Positions 26,135-34,488 of a DNA stretch of 64,000 nucleotides are shown here, piece after piece. A program made the position numbers and the translations under genes. The first letter of the stretch is position 1; every line of letters starts with the position of its first letter. A model generated the notes under the pieces. The model searched no databases. It had not been told where the DNA came from and was given only the letters and a program-made list of their open reading frames with translations. The stretch spans positions 17,274-81,273 of the forward strand of contig JBBSIC010000008.1 in assembly GCA_038232275.1 (NCBI GenBank), read 5' to 3'. The stretch is from DATLGB01 sp038232275 (lineage in GTDB: Bacteria; Actinomycetota; Thermoleophilia; Solirubrobacterales; Solirubrobacteraceae).

Positions 26135-27450
26135 GGCGGCGCGAGGCCGGCCAGTCCACGGTGCTGATCGTGGGGGCGCTGTTCGGCCTGTTGCTCGGCG
26201 CGTTCCTGCTCGGGGCGGTCGCGCGCGGCATCGGCGTCCGCTCGGCCGCCCAGCGCGCGGCCGACGTGGCGTCGCTCGCCGGCGCCCGCGCGCTGCTCGA
26301 CGCCTATCCGCGCCTGTTCGAGCCGGCCGTCGTCGACGGCCGCCCGAACCCGTCGCATCTCGAGAAGGCCGCGTATCTGGATCTGGGCCGGCAGGCGGCG
26401 GTGAAGGCGGTCGAGGCTAACGGCGCGGGCGCGGCGGACGTGACCTTCCCGGATGCCTCGTCGCTCGCGCCGATCCGCATCCGCGTCGCGGTCCGGCGCA
26501 CCGTGGAGGTCCGCCGCGGCAAGGCGAGGGCCGCCACCGACGTGGCCGCGAGCGCCGAGGCAGAGCTGGCGCCCGAGACCCTGACGGTGGGCGTCGGCGC
26601 CGCGGGCGGCGAGTACGGCGGGCCGTTCGCGACCCGCCAGGGCCAGCGCATGCGCCCGGACGTCGCCAAGGCGTTCGACCGCATGGCGGCGGCCGCGCGC
26701 GGTGCGGGATTGCAGCTGACGATCACCAGTGCCTTCCGTTCTGACGCCGAGCAGGCGGTCCTCTGGGTCCGGCACCCGGACCCGAAGTGGGTCGCGCGAC
26801 CCGGCACCTCTTTGCACCGCTACGGCACCGAGCTGGATCTCGGACCGGCCGCCGCCTACGGCTGGCTGAAGGTCCACGCCGGCGCATTTCACTTCCTGCA
26901 GCGCTACGCCTGGGAGGATTGGCACTACGGCTACACGCTCAACGCGCGCTCCTCGGGCTCGACGCGCGAGGGGTCCGACGGCGGGCTGGCCGACCACGCC
27001 AACGGCCATCCCGGCGTCCCGGGCTTCGTGCCGCAGCGCTACGCGTCGGCGATCGCGTCGGCCGCCCAGCGCTGGAACGTCTCGGCGAACCTGCTCGCCT
27101 CGCAGATCTACGCCGAGAGCAACTTCAACCCGTTCGCGGTCAGCCCGGTGGGCGCGCAGGGCATCGCGCAGTTCATGCCGGGGACCGCGGCGGCCTACGG
27201 CCTGGGCAACCCGTACGACGCGCGCGAGGCGATCGACGCGCAGGCACATCTCATGCGCGACCTGCTGCGCCAGTTCGCCTCGGTGCCGCTCGCGCTCGCG
27301 GCCTACAACGCGGGGCCGGCGCCGGTGCAGGCGTGCGGCTGCGTCCCGCCCTACCCCGCCACCCAGGCCTACGTCGCGCAGATCCTCGGCCTCATGGGTG
27401 GCGCGGGCGACGCCACCGGCGGCGGCCTCACGGTCCGGCTGGTCAAGTGA
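26131..27450 (+). CDS. TadE/G-like + VanY-type D,D-carboxypeptidase + lytic transglycosylase fusion
   Basis: A 439-residue protein with three parts. Residues 1-35 form a pilin-like hydrophobic N-terminus (GQSTVLIVGALFGLLLGAFLLGAVARGIG), followed to about 150 by a TadE/G-like domain. Residues 170-275 are a peptidase M15/VanY domain, with SAFRSDAEQAVLW, HRYGTELDLG (His and Asp zinc ligands) and the WEDWHYGY block. Residues 305-425 are an SLT lysozyme-like domain, with catalytic Glu in YAESNFNPFAVS, then GAQGIAQFMPGTA and AAYNAGP. Such proteins could cut peptide and glycan bonds to make a passage for the pseudopilus. The ATG at 26131 overlaps the stop before it as ATGA. Confidence 0.88.
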   Translation: MRRREAGQSTVLIVGALFGLLLGAFLLGAVARGIGVRSAAQRAADVASLAGARALLDAYPRLFEPAVVDGRPNPSHLEKAAYLDLGRQAAVKAVEANGAGAADVTFPDASSLAPIRIRVAVRRTVEVRRGKARAATDVAASAEAELAPETLTVGVGAAGGEYGGPFATRQGQRMRPDVAKAFDRMAAAARGAGLQLTITSAFRSDAEQAVLWVRHPDPKWVARPGTSLHRYGTELDLGPAAAYGWLKVHAGAFHFLQRYAWEDWHYGYTLNARSSGSTREGSDGGLADHANGHPGVPGFVPQRYASAIASAAQRWNVSANLLASQIYAESNFNPFAVSPVGAQGIAQFMPGTAAAYGLGNPYDAREAIDAQAHLMRDLLRQFASVPLALAAYNAGPAPVQACGCVPPYPATQAYVAQILGLMGGAGDATGGGLTVRLVK

Positions 27451-27539
27451 GTCGGCGCAACGCCGGACCGGCGGGGCCGGCGCGCGATCACGGCGTCAGT
27501 CGAGGGTTCGCTCGTGCCGGATCGTGGCATACTCATGGC

Positions 27540-27776
27540 ATGGCTCGCACACGACTGAGCACGACCGTGGACACAGACCTCCTTGCGGGCGCCCGGCGCG
27601 TCCACTCGGCAGCTACCGACGCCGCGCTCATCGACGAGGCTCTCCGCGCGTTGCTCGTTCATCACCGCGCCGCCGAGGTCGACGCGAGCTACGCCGCCTA
27701 CGACGAGCACCCGCTCGATGAGCCAGACGCCTGGGGCGACCTGGCGTCGTTTCGACAAGCGGCTGCCGCATCATGA
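27540..27776 (+). CDS. MazE-like/ribbon-helix-helix antitoxin
   Basis: A 78-residue antitoxin of the actinobacterial MazE5/VapB type. An N-terminal strand-helix DNA-binding segment (TRLSTTVDTDLLAGARRV) precedes the helical region with SYAAYDEHPLDEPDAWGDLASF, a tail seen in this group and thought to wrap the toxin. ATG 27540 follows a CATACT-like -10 by few bases. It overlaps the toxin gene as ATGA. Such antitoxins bind and neutralise the toxin and repress their own operon. Confidence 0.8.
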   Translation: MARTRLSTTVDTDLLAGARRVHSAATDAALIDEALRALLVHHRAAEVDASYAAYDEHPLDEPDAWGDLASFRQAAAAS

Positions 27777-28102
27777 GCGCTCTGCCTGGGAGGGGGGAAC
27801 TCTGGTGGTGCGAGCTGGCCGAGGTCGGCCGGCGCCCCGTCGTCGTCCTGTCCCGTGACGCGGCGATCCCGCGGCTTCGACGGGTACTCGTCGCACCGTG
27901 CACGACGACGATTCGAGCGCTCCCCAGTGAGGTCATCCTGGAGCCCGGCGACGACCCGATCACCCGGCGCTCGGCGGTCAACCTGGACTCGGTCGAGAGC
28001 GTATCGCTCGCCGTGCTCGTCAGGCGACTCGGCCGGTTGGCGGATGCCCGCATGCGGGAGATCTGCAGCGCTCTGAACGTCGCGGTCGACTGCAGAGGCT
28101 GA
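27773..28102 (+). CDS. MazF/PemK-family endoribonuclease toxin
   Basis: A 109-residue PemK/MazF protein that cuts mRNA at specific sequences when freed from its antitoxin. Family motifs: GELWWCELAEVGRRPVVVLSRD with the catalytic region after the first strand, VAPCTTTIR, and the C-terminal NLDSVESVS block with the conserved Asn-Leu-Asp. The length is typical. ATG overlaps the antitoxin stop as ATGA. Apart from a 390-bp gap the next gene is on the other strand. Confidence 0.88.
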   Translation: MSALPGRGELWWCELAEVGRRPVVVLSRDAAIPRLRRVLVAPCTTTIRALPSEVILEPGDDPITRRSAVNLDSVESVSLAVLVRRLGRLADARMREICSALNVAVDCRG

Positions 28103-28492
28103 GGCCGGAACCCGGCGCTGGGGGCGCCTCGGGTTTCCGTCTTAGACCGACGGCGGCTCTTGACGCGAGACGATCGTTCAGCACAAGCAGCGCGACCGCG
28201 GCCGATCGCTCCGATGCACGCGATCCGGGCGCCCGGAGCGACTCCTCCTCTCGATCGTCTGACGGCCGATCACGACTCGCCGTCTGTGTCGTTGCTCCGT
28301 AAAGATCGTCACGGCGGCGATAATCCGTGCTCGCAGACTCCATGCGGTTCGCGCTGCCAGAGAGTGACGTCCACCCCCAGCCGGGGGTGCCGCGACGGCC
28401 CTTGTGGGGTCGCCGCCTGACCGGGCCGCGGCCGGCCCAGCCGGCGTTTCGGGTCACGCAAGCAACCGCCGGCGGATCAGCGACTCACCACG
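28103..28492. other. 390-bp gap after the toxin-antitoxin pair, with a hairpin
   Basis: No convincing gene was found on either strand: reading frames here have no start site signal and no recognisable product. A 7-bp stem CACCCCC / GGGGGTG with a 4-nt loop at 28372-28389 could stop transcription arriving from the left, but lacks a T-run. A weakly paired GATC-rich stretch lies near 28180-28275. Confidence 0.5.
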
Positions 28493-28816
28493 CTAGGTGC
28501 CGTGGGGATCGGTATCGGTACCTGGCTCGGGGGCCGCGTCGTGGCCCTTCGGGTCCTCCTGGCTCTCCGGCGCGCTCGTCATCCTCGGCATCTCAGTCGC
28601 GGGGTCCCGCTCTCCGTAGCCGCTGATGCCCGGCTCTGTATCCGCTCCGCCGCCCATCTCGGCGGCGGTGGCGTCGCTTGCGGCGTTGGGATCCGGCTCG
28701 TCCTCGCCGAAGGGTGCCTGTGGTCCTTGGGTTCGGATCTGTTGAACGAGCTCCTCGCTCTCTGGCTTGGATTCGGTTCCGGGATGGGTTGGCTCGGGCG
28801 TGGGTGACTCGCTCAT
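28493..28816 (-). CDS. small acidic disordered protein
   Basis: A 107-residue hydrophilic protein, rich in Glu, Asp, Pro, Ser, Thr and Gly, with no hydrophobic segment and no cysteine. Only its middle (EELVQQIRTQGPQAPFGEDEPD) looks ordered. It starts with ATG 28816 and has a strong Shine-Dalgarno (AAGGAG) 8 nt upstream, which is uncommon in this window and supports its being real. Function unknown; its character suggests a stress-related intrinsically disordered protein, and it lies downstream of the catalase gene on the same strand. Confidence 0.55.
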   Translation of the reverse strand: MSESPTPEPTHPGTESKPESEELVQQIRTQGPQAPFGEDEPDPNAASDATAAEMGGGADTEPGISGYGERDPATEMPRMTSAPESQEDPKGHDAAPEPGTDTDPHGT

Positions 28817-28933
28817 GCGTTCAGCTCCTTGCGGTGTCCTGCCGCCCCGGCGGGGGCGGCGGTTGCATGGGTTAATGGGTCACTACCCAACATGCTGCTT
28901 GTTGAGCCGCTGCTCGGTGCGTCGTAATCGGCG

Positions 28934-30622
28934 TCAGCTGGCGCCGGCGTACTCCGGCTCGTCGGCCACGGCCACGTGCTCGTTGGGCACGCAGTGGGTC
29001 ATCGTCAGGCCTTCGACAGTGCGGGGGCCGTTGTGGCCGAGGTTGGCGCGGCGCGCCTGCTCTTGCTCGCTGAGCGTCTGCGTCGCCAGTGGCTCGAGGT
29101 GCCGGACGTCGTCGGCCGTGATGCCGAGGCCCTCGCCGACCCGCTGACCGTACTCATCGTCGCACAGGAACAGGTGCCACACGATGCGCTCCTGGATCGG
29201 CCGGTCGCACTGCGACAGGTTGGCGATCCAGTTGGCGACCAGCTCGTCGCGCTCCCACGGCTCCTGGAGCTGGTAGCGCTCGCCGGCCTGCTGGTAGTCG
29301 TTCGTGCGCGGGATCGGGGCGCGGGTCATGCGGGCCCGGTACTCCGGGCCCTGCTCGGGGTGGGACGGCTTGGGCGCCTCGACGGGTCCGCCGGTGATCG
29401 AGGGCTCGTAGTTGACGTGCGGGTTGGTCCCGCCGTCGTCGTCGACGTAGTAGGCCATCGGCGCGTCGCGCTGGTTGGTCCGCACGTTGCCGTTCTTGGG
29501 CTGGTTGACCGGCAGTTGGAGGTAGTTCGCGCCGACGCGGTGGCGCTGGGTGTCCGAGTAGGAGAACGTCCGGCCGACGAGCATCTTGTCGTCGGAGAAG
29601 TCCAGCCCGTCGACGAGGACGCCGGTGCCGAAGGCGATCTGCTCGCTCTCCGCGAAGAAGTTCGTCACATTGCGATCCAGGACCATGCGGCCGATCGGGC
29701 GCAGCGGGAACTCGTTCTCCGGCCACACCTTGGTGTCGTCGAGCGGATCGAAGTCGAGCTCGGGGTGCTCGTCGTCGCTCATGATCTGGACGCTGAGCTC
29801 CCACTCGGGGTAGTCGCCCGCGTCGATCGCCGCGCGCAGCTCCATCGTGTGGACGCCGAGCTCCTCGCCCTGCTTGACGCCGGCGTCGGCCTCGGTCCAG
29901 CTCTTGACGCCCTGCTTGGGCAGCCAGTGGTACTTCACGAGGACCGTCTCGCCGGCCTCGTTGACCCACTTGTAGGTGTTGACGCCGAAGCCCTGCTGGG
30001 TGCGGTAGCTCGCGGGGATGCCGCGCGGGCTGAGGACCAGCGTGAACATGTGCATCGACTCGGGCGTCTGGCTGGCGAAGTCGAACACGCGGTTGGGGAT
30101 CTGGCGCTCGAACGTGACGGGGTCCGGCTTCTGGGAGTGGATGAAGTCCGGGAACTTGATCGCGTCGCGGATGAAGAAGACGCCGAGGTTGTTGCCGACC
30201 AGGTCCCAGTTGCCGTCCTCGGTGTAGAACTTCACCGCGAAGCCGCGCGGGTCGCGCACCGCCTCGGAGGAGTCGCGGCCGCCGGCGACCGTAGAGAAGC
30301 GAACGGCGACCTCGGTGCGGTTGCCCTTCCCCTGGAAGAGCTTCGCCCGAGTGAGCTCGGAGATGGGCTCGCCGCCGACGCTGCCGTAGGCCTCGAAGTA
30401 GCCGAAGCTCGTGGTGCCGCGCGCATGCACGACGCGCTCCGGGATCCGCTCCCGGTCGAAGTGGGAGAGCTTCTCGAGGAAGTGGTAGTTCTCAAGCGTC
30501 GCCGGGCCGCGGGCCCCGACCGAGCGCGTGTTCTGGTTGTCCGGGACGGCGTGGCCCTGGCGGGTCGTCAGGGTGCGACGGTCGCCACCGTCGGCGGGCG
30601 GGGGGTTCGAGGCGTCGGTCAT
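28934..30622 (-). CDS. monofunctional haem catalase
   Basis: A 562-residue catalase that decomposes hydrogen peroxide in the cytoplasm. The distal catalytic His lies in RIPERVVHARG, with FFIRDAIKFPDFIHSQKPDP following. The proximal haem signature is RTFSYSDTQRHRVGANYLQLPVN near residue 340, containing the ligand Tyr. N-terminal region TRQGHAVPDNQNTRSVGARGPATLENYHFLEK is typical of clade 3 small-subunit catalases, with a C-terminal extension of ordinary length. ATG 30622 is preceded 7 nt upstream by TAGGTT (30635-30630) and is preferred over TTG 30631. No peroxide regulator lies beside it. Confidence 0.97.
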   Translation of the reverse strand: MTDASNPPPADGGDRRTLTTRQGHAVPDNQNTRSVGARGPATLENYHFLEKLSHFDRERIPERVVHARGTTSFGYFEAYGSVGGEPISELTRAKLFQGKGNRTEVAVRFSTVAGGRDSSEAVRDPRGFAVKFYTEDGNWDLVGNNLGVFFIRDAIKFPDFIHSQKPDPVTFERQIPNRVFDFASQTPESMHMFTLVLSPRGIPASYRTQQGFGVNTYKWVNEAGETVLVKYHWLPKQGVKSWTEADAGVKQGEELGVHTMELRAAIDAGDYPEWELSVQIMSDDEHPELDFDPLDDTKVWPENEFPLRPIGRMVLDRNVTNFFAESEQIAFGTGVLVDGLDFSDDKMLVGRTFSYSDTQRHRVGANYLQLPVNQPKNGNVRTNQRDAPMAYYVDDDGGTNPHVNYEPSITGGPVEAPKPSHPEQGPEYRARMTRAPIPRTNDYQQAGERYQLQEPWERDELVANWIANLSQCDRPIQERIVWHLFLCDDEYGQRVGEGLGITADDVRHLEPLATQTLSEQEQARRANLGHNGPRTVEGLTMTHCVPNEHVAVADEPEYAGAS

Positions 30623-30629
30623 GTCCAGC

Positions 30630-30635
30630 AACCTA
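30630..30635 (-). promoter_or_regulatory. candidate -10 box TAGGTT for catalase
   Basis: TAGGTT on the minus strand ends 7 nt before ATG 30622, without a Shine-Dalgarno sequence, as in the other leaderless-type starts of this window. Confidence 0.4.
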
Positions 30636-30649
30636 ACAGCCTCGTGCGG

Positions 30650-31426
30650 CTATCCGGAACTGTTCCGGTGAAGCGCGGAGAGGTCGGACAGCGCGTCGAC
30701 CACGAAGGCGAGCCGGTGCGCGTCGAACCCGTCGGCGGCGACGACCGACACCGCGTCGATCCGGGCCGGCCCGAGCGCGTAGCGGCGGGCGCCGGCGTCG
30801 TTGGCCTCGAGCATCCGGCGCGCGATCTCGGGCGGGGGAGGCGCCGGCGCCGGCTCGAGCTCGAGAAAGAAGGCGAGGCGGTCGTGGGAGTCCGTCAGGA
30901 CGGTTCCGGTGGGGCCGGTCGGCGTGTCGAGCTCCCATGCATACGGCAGATCCTCGAGGCGCCGGGCGGACATCCCGGCGGCGGCGAAGGCCGCCTCCGC
31001 GGCGGCGGCAGCGGCCTCGCCGTCGGCCGGCTGGCGCAGGCGGGCGAGCTGCGTCTCGATGTCACCGGGCTCGGCGGCGCGCGCCGAGGCGCATGCCGCG
31101 AGCGCCTCCAGGCAGAGCAGGACGGCGTCGCGGTCAAAGCGCGGCGCCGGATGCACGACCCGGTTGCACAGCCGTCCGTCGTCGATCGAGGAGAACGCCA
31201 GATCGGCGCTGCCGTTGGCCTCCAGGTAGGGGACGAGCTCGGCGTCGGACGGGCCGTCGAAGAGCAGCTGGCCGAGGAAGAAGCCGTCGACCTCGTAGAC
31301 GAGGGCGGCACCGCGGTCGAAGGCGACGCGGTGGGCATCGCCCAGGAGCTCCCACGTCAGCCCGGCCTCGTCGAGCAGGTCGTCGAGGGGTCCGCGGGCC
31401 ACCTTGGGCTTGCGGAACAGCGGCAC
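30650..31426 (-). CDS. unknown soluble protein, 258 residues
   Basis: No family is recognised. The sequence is Ala-rich with an alpha/beta pattern and no signal peptide or membrane helix. Notable segments are PLDDLLDEAGLTWELLGDAHRVAF, VYEVDGFFLGQLLF near the N-terminus, and the C-terminal YALGPARIDAVSVVAADGFDAHRL. The middle includes an Ala/Glu-rich helix. It is the last gene of a minus-strand group beginning with the collagen-like protein at 33004, separated from the membrane-protein gene by 3 bp, so these probably form one transcript. Confidence 0.6.
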   Translation of the reverse strand: MPLFRKPKVARGPLDDLLDEAGLTWELLGDAHRVAFDRGAALVYEVDGFFLGQLLFDGPSDAELVPYLEANGSADLAFSSIDDGRLCNRVVHPAPRFDRDAVLLCLEALAACASARAAEPGDIETQLARLRQPADGEAAAAAAEAAFAAAGMSARRLEDLPYAWELDTPTGPTGTVLTDSHDRLAFFLELEPAPAPPPPEIARRMLEANDAGARRYALGPARIDAVSVVAADGFDAHRLAFVVDALSDLSALHRNSSG

Positions 31427-31429
31427 GAC

Positions 31430-31819
31430 TCAGCGGCGCCGAGCGCGGCGGGCGGCGAGCGATCCCGGCTCGGAGCGCCGGTGCGGCGGCACCAGGGAGC
31501 GCGGCCGGTTGAAGAGCGTGATGGACGCCATCAGGGCGAGGACGCCGAAGAACCCGATCGCGCTCACGACGGCGGCCGCGCCGTCGGCTCCGGTGAGCAG
31601 GTGGACGAGGTAGCCGCAGAAACCGAGGAGCAGGAACGGCACGCTCGCCAGCCACGACCGCGCCACCCCCTGCCAGGCCTCGGCGCTCAACGGCCACCAC
31701 TCGGGCTCGACGCCTGGCTGCAGGCCGCTTTCCCCTTGCCACACCTTCCGTCCCGCTGCCACGTACAAAAAGAGCAGGAACAGGATCGCGAAGATGGTGG
31801 CGGCGGTGGTGAGGGTCAC
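31430..31819 (-). CDS. small membrane protein in the collagen-like cluster
   Basis: A 129-residue protein of unknown family. Three hydrophobic segments: residues 4-23, 57-76 and 82-99, with a Trp-rich loop (EPEWWPLSAEAWQGVARSW) between the first two and a basic Arg-rich C-terminus. It starts 6 bp downstream of the collagen-like gene and ends 3 bp before the 258-residue gene. Confidence 0.65.
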   Translation of the reverse strand: MTLTTAATIFAILFLLFLYVAAGRKVWQGESGLQPGVEPEWWPLSAEAWQGVARSWLASVPFLLLGFCGYLVHLLTGADGAAAVVSAIGFFGVLALMASITLFNRPRSLVPPHRRSEPGSLAARRARRR

Positions 31820-31825
31820 GCGCTG

Positions 31826-33004
31826 CTAGTCGAAGGGGTTGATCGCACTGAGCACCTTCTTACCCCCTTCGACGACCTTCTTACCGCCGTCGTAGACGGT
31901 CTTGGCGGCGTCCTTGGCCGCGTGGCCGATCGGGGTGAGCACATGGTCGTAGACCTGGCCGGCAACGTAGTGTCCGAACTGGCTGCCGGCGAAGGCGACG
32001 ACCAGCGCACCGGCGCCACAGGCGACCGCCCCCACACCTGTCACGGCGAGGGCCGCGCAGCCGGCTGTGGCCAGCGCACCGGCGCCGTAGCCGCCGAGGA
32101 GGCTGCCGCCGGTCTCGGTGAGGCCCTTGGTGACGCCGTCCTTCTTGACGTCGTTGTAGGCGCCGAGTGCCGTTCCGAGGATGCCCGCGCCCTTGAGGAG
32201 CTTCGAGCCACCGCTGAGCAGCTTCGAAGCGGCCTTGCTGGTGGAGCTCGGGACCTTCGGGCCGCCGCTCGAGGTGTTGGGCCTCAGCGGGAGCTTCGGT
32301 GCCTTGCCCTTGCCCTTGGGGACGTCGTTGAGGGTGGGGTTGACGGCCTTGCGGACCTTGTCGAGGGCCTTCAGCGCCGCGTTGTTGGCGGTCGGCTTGG
32401 TCTTGAGGTAGTCGTCGACAGCCTGCTGGCGCGCCTTGACGAGCGCGTCGTACTCTGGCGAGCCGGGGCGCGCGCCGGACTTCAGGAGCTGCTGGGTAGC
32501 GGCGTCGACGCGCTTGAGCGCCGCGTTCGGGCGGTCGTGGACGAAGTACTTCGCCGGGTCGAGCGCCTTGAGGCAGTAGGCGGCGCTCTTGGCGGCCGTG
32601 CACGCGGTCATGAGGCCGGGGCCGAGGGGGTCGTTGGAGCCGCCGGACCCGGGAGCGCCGGACCCGGGGCCGTTCGGGGAGTCGGGGGAGCCCGGCCCGC
32701 CGGGGCCGCCGGGGCCGCCCGGCCCGCCGGGGGAGCCGGGGCTGCCGGGCCCGCCGGGGGAGCCGGGGGAGCCGGGGCTGCCGGGCCCGCTCGGCCCGGC
32801 CGGCCCGCCGGGTGAGCCGGGGGAGCCCGGCCCGCTGTGCGCCGAGCCACCGCCCGCGATCTGGTCGACGAGGCTGCCGATCGCGCTGCCGATCTTCAGC
32901 CCGAGGCCGAACTGCATGAACGCCAGGACGATGGCGAGGATCAGCAACAGGACGCCGAGATACTCGGCGGCGGTCTGGCCGGACTCCTGACGAAGGCGCT
33001 TCAT
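31826..33004 (-). CDS. Flp-pilin-like protein with collagen-like segment and glycine-zipper C-terminus
   Basis: A 392-residue protein not recognised as a known family. Residues 1-30 contain a Flp pilin-like N-terminus (ESGQTAAEYLGVLLLILAIVLAF), with the Glu of AEYLG placed as in Flp prepilins. Residues 57-118 are Pro/Gly/Ser triplets with Pro at every third position (collagen-like PGS and PGG repeats). Residues 190-270 are Lys-rich, and 270-370 include Gly-rich hydrophobic stretches (GGYGAGALATAGCAALAVTGVGAVACGAGALVVAFAG) like glycine zippers. The C-terminus is amphipathic and Lys-rich (KKVVEGGKKVLSAINPFD). ATG 33004 is preferred over TTG 33013. Adjacent genes have no known role. Confidence 0.7.
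   Translation of the reverse strand: MKRLRQESGQTAAEYLGVLLLILAIVLAFMQFGLGLKIGSAIGSLVDQIAGGGSAHSGPGSPGSPGGPAGPSGPGSPGSPGSPGGPGSPGSPGGPGGPGGPGGPGSPDSPNGPGSGAPGSGGSNDPLGPGLMTACTAAKSAAYCLKALDPAKYFVHDRPNAALKRVDAATQQLLKSGARPGSPEYDALVKARQQAVDDYLKTKPTANNAALKALDKVRKAVNPTLNDVPKGKGKAPKLPLRPNTSSGGPKVPSSTSKAASKLLSGGSKLLKGAGILGTALGAYNDVKKDGVTKGLTETGGSLLGGYGAGALATAGCAALAVTGVGAVACGAGALVVAFAGSQFGHYVAGQVYDHVLTPIGHAAKDAAKTVYDGGKKVVEGGKKVLSAINPFD
32645..32836 (-). repeat. GC-rich tandem repeat encoding the collagen-like segment
   Basis: Repeats of GGxxGxCCG-type triplets encode Pro-Gly-Ser and Pro-Gly-Gly units inside the collagen-like gene. Copy number is likely to vary by slippage. Confidence 0.8.
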
Positions 33005-33048
33005 GCCATGCAACGGTGCCGGGAACGGGCCGGCGCCACCACAGGCGC

Positions 33049-33096
33049 GGGACCCAACTTGGCCCTGGGTCCGGGACTCAACTTGCGGCTGGGACC
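33049..33096. repeat. tandem pair of 24-bp imperfect repeats upstream of the lipoprotein gene
   Basis: 33049-33072 and 33073-33096 are adjacent copies sharing GGGAC, then CAACTTG, then CTGGG (19 of 24 bases identical). They lie in the divergent gap between the collagen-like gene and the lipoprotein gene. A partial third copy may follow at 33097-33120. Possible regulatory spacing or slippage product. Confidence 0.6.
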
Positions 33097-33147
33097 GGTC
33101 CTGGGACCTGTTGCCCGGTCCGCCGGCGTGTCACCCTGAGAGCCACG

Positions 33148-34077
33148 ATGAAGCCCAGATCCGCTTTGATCCCGATCATTTTCGCCCTCGGCGCGGCCGG
33201 TGCCTTCGCCGTGGGCTGCGGCGGCTCGGGCTCCGCGTCCTCGAGCCAGGATCCGCGGACCGCGCTGCGCGCCGTCAAGCCGATCAAGGCGGCCACCGTC
33301 GACGCCGTCCTCACGCTCGCGCTCGACCATGCGCCGGCCGGCGTCGGCTCACCCGTCGAGCTGCGCCTCGGCGGCCCGTTGCGCTCCAACGGCGCCGGCA
33401 GGCTGCCCAGCCTGGACTGGGCGATCGCCTTCCACGGGTTCGGCACGGCCTTCAAGAGCCGCCTCGTGTCGACCGGCAGCAACGTCTTCGTGCGTCTTGG
33501 CGGCGAGGACTTCCAGGTCGGAGAGCAGACGATCGGCGAGATCAACCAGAGCGCGTCGCAGGCCGGCGGCGCCGGCAAGGGCAGCGGGCTCTCGGCGCTC
33601 GGCGTCGACCCGCTGGGAGCCATCGGCACGGTCAAGGCGGCCGGCTCCGGCGCCATCGGCGGCACCAAGACGACGCACTACACGGGCACGATCGACAAGA
33701 GCCGCATGCTCGATCAGGTCCAGCGCCTGCTGACGAACCTCAGCCAGTCGCCAGTGAGCATCCCCGGCGCCACGGTCCCGCAGTTCGAGGTCACGCCCGA
33801 GGTCCGCCAGAAGGTCGACCAGATCTTCAAGGACCCGCGCTTCGAGGTCGATGTGGCGCCTGACCACACGGTCCGGCGGCTGGCGTTCTCGACGCGCTTC
33901 GCAACCCCCGAGGCCAACCGCGCGGCGGCGGGCGGCGTCACGGGCGGGACCATCGGCTACAAGGTGCAGTACACGCGGGTGGGCGAGGAGCCGGCGATCC
34001 AGCCGCTGGCCGGGGCCCGCCCGCTGAGCGAGTTCCTGACCGCGCTGAAGCAGCTCGCGGCCAAGAGGCGCCCGTAG
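33148..34077 (+). CDS. lipoprotein, LppX/LprG-like
   Basis: A 309-residue exported lipoprotein. The signal (MKPRSALIPIIFALGAAGAFAV) ends in a lipobox GC, with lipidation at about residue 24, then a Ser-rich linker. The remaining domain, with SPVELRLGGPLRSNGAGRLPSLDW, GTAFKSRLVSTGSNVFVRLGGEDFQVGEQTI, IDKSRMLDQVQRLL and KVDQIFKDPRFEVDVAPDHTVRRLAFS, matches the antiparallel sheet/helix layout of LppX/LprG-type lipid-binding lipoproteins. ATG 33148 is the start giving the signal peptide; the earlier GTG-type frame is not used. Such proteins carry lipids to the cell surface. Confidence 0.8.
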   Translation: MKPRSALIPIIFALGAAGAFAVGCGGSGSASSSQDPRTALRAVKPIKAATVDAVLTLALDHAPAGVGSPVELRLGGPLRSNGAGRLPSLDWAIAFHGFGTAFKSRLVSTGSNVFVRLGGEDFQVGEQTIGEINQSASQAGGAGKGSGLSALGVDPLGAIGTVKAAGSGAIGGTKTTHYTGTIDKSRMLDQVQRLLTNLSQSPVSIPGATVPQFEVTPEVRQKVDQIFKDPRFEVDVAPDHTVRRLAFSTRFATPEANRAAAGGVTGGTIGYKVQYTRVGEEPAIQPLAGARPLSEFLTALKQLAAKRRP

Positions 34078-34273
34078 CTCCAGCGCCGGAAGATCCAGCG
34101 CCGGTAGTTCAGCCGCTCCCGACAGGTTTCTGCAACCAGTCGCAGATGAGGCATCTATTGCATGCCGAATCTGCGGAGGCCGACGGATTTGGGCCGCGCG
34201 CGGCAAGCGCAGCCCGATTGGCATCCCGTCGCGCGCCCATATGCCGGCGCGGCGCCTGCACGCGCGGTGATCT

Positions 34274-34379
34274 AATGGTGGAGACGGGCGGTGACCCGGG
34301 GCACGCTCCGGCGCGCCGTACCTACGAGCAGGCCGGCTTCACCGAGCCCCCGGTGAGCAGGTACTTCAAGAGGCTCTAG
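34274..34379 (+). pseudogene. remnant of a GNAT acetyltransferase
   Basis: This frame reads VETGGDPGHAPARRTYEQAGF and continues TEPPVSRYFKRL then stop, which is the characteristic C-terminal end of a GNAT acetyltransferase (motif A/B end with ARR-Y-E..GF and the RYFK tail). Upstream of about 34274 the same frame is not GNAT-like and no other frame supplies the missing N-terminal 100 or more residues. This is a truncated remnant in a 411-bp gap that otherwise shows no gene. Confidence 0.65.
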
Positions 34380-34488
34380 ACCACTCGGCCGCCGTCATGG
34401 CCGCGCGTCGCGTCCGTGGGCCGACGCTGCGGGTCCGAGCCGGCTCACCGGGTAGCCCGCCGCCAATCGTCGACCGAAGGAGACCCAC

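Noticed and set aside
32645..32836. CRISPR-like repeat
   Set aside because: The repeats are in-frame Pro-Gly codons with no distinct spacers and no cas genes.
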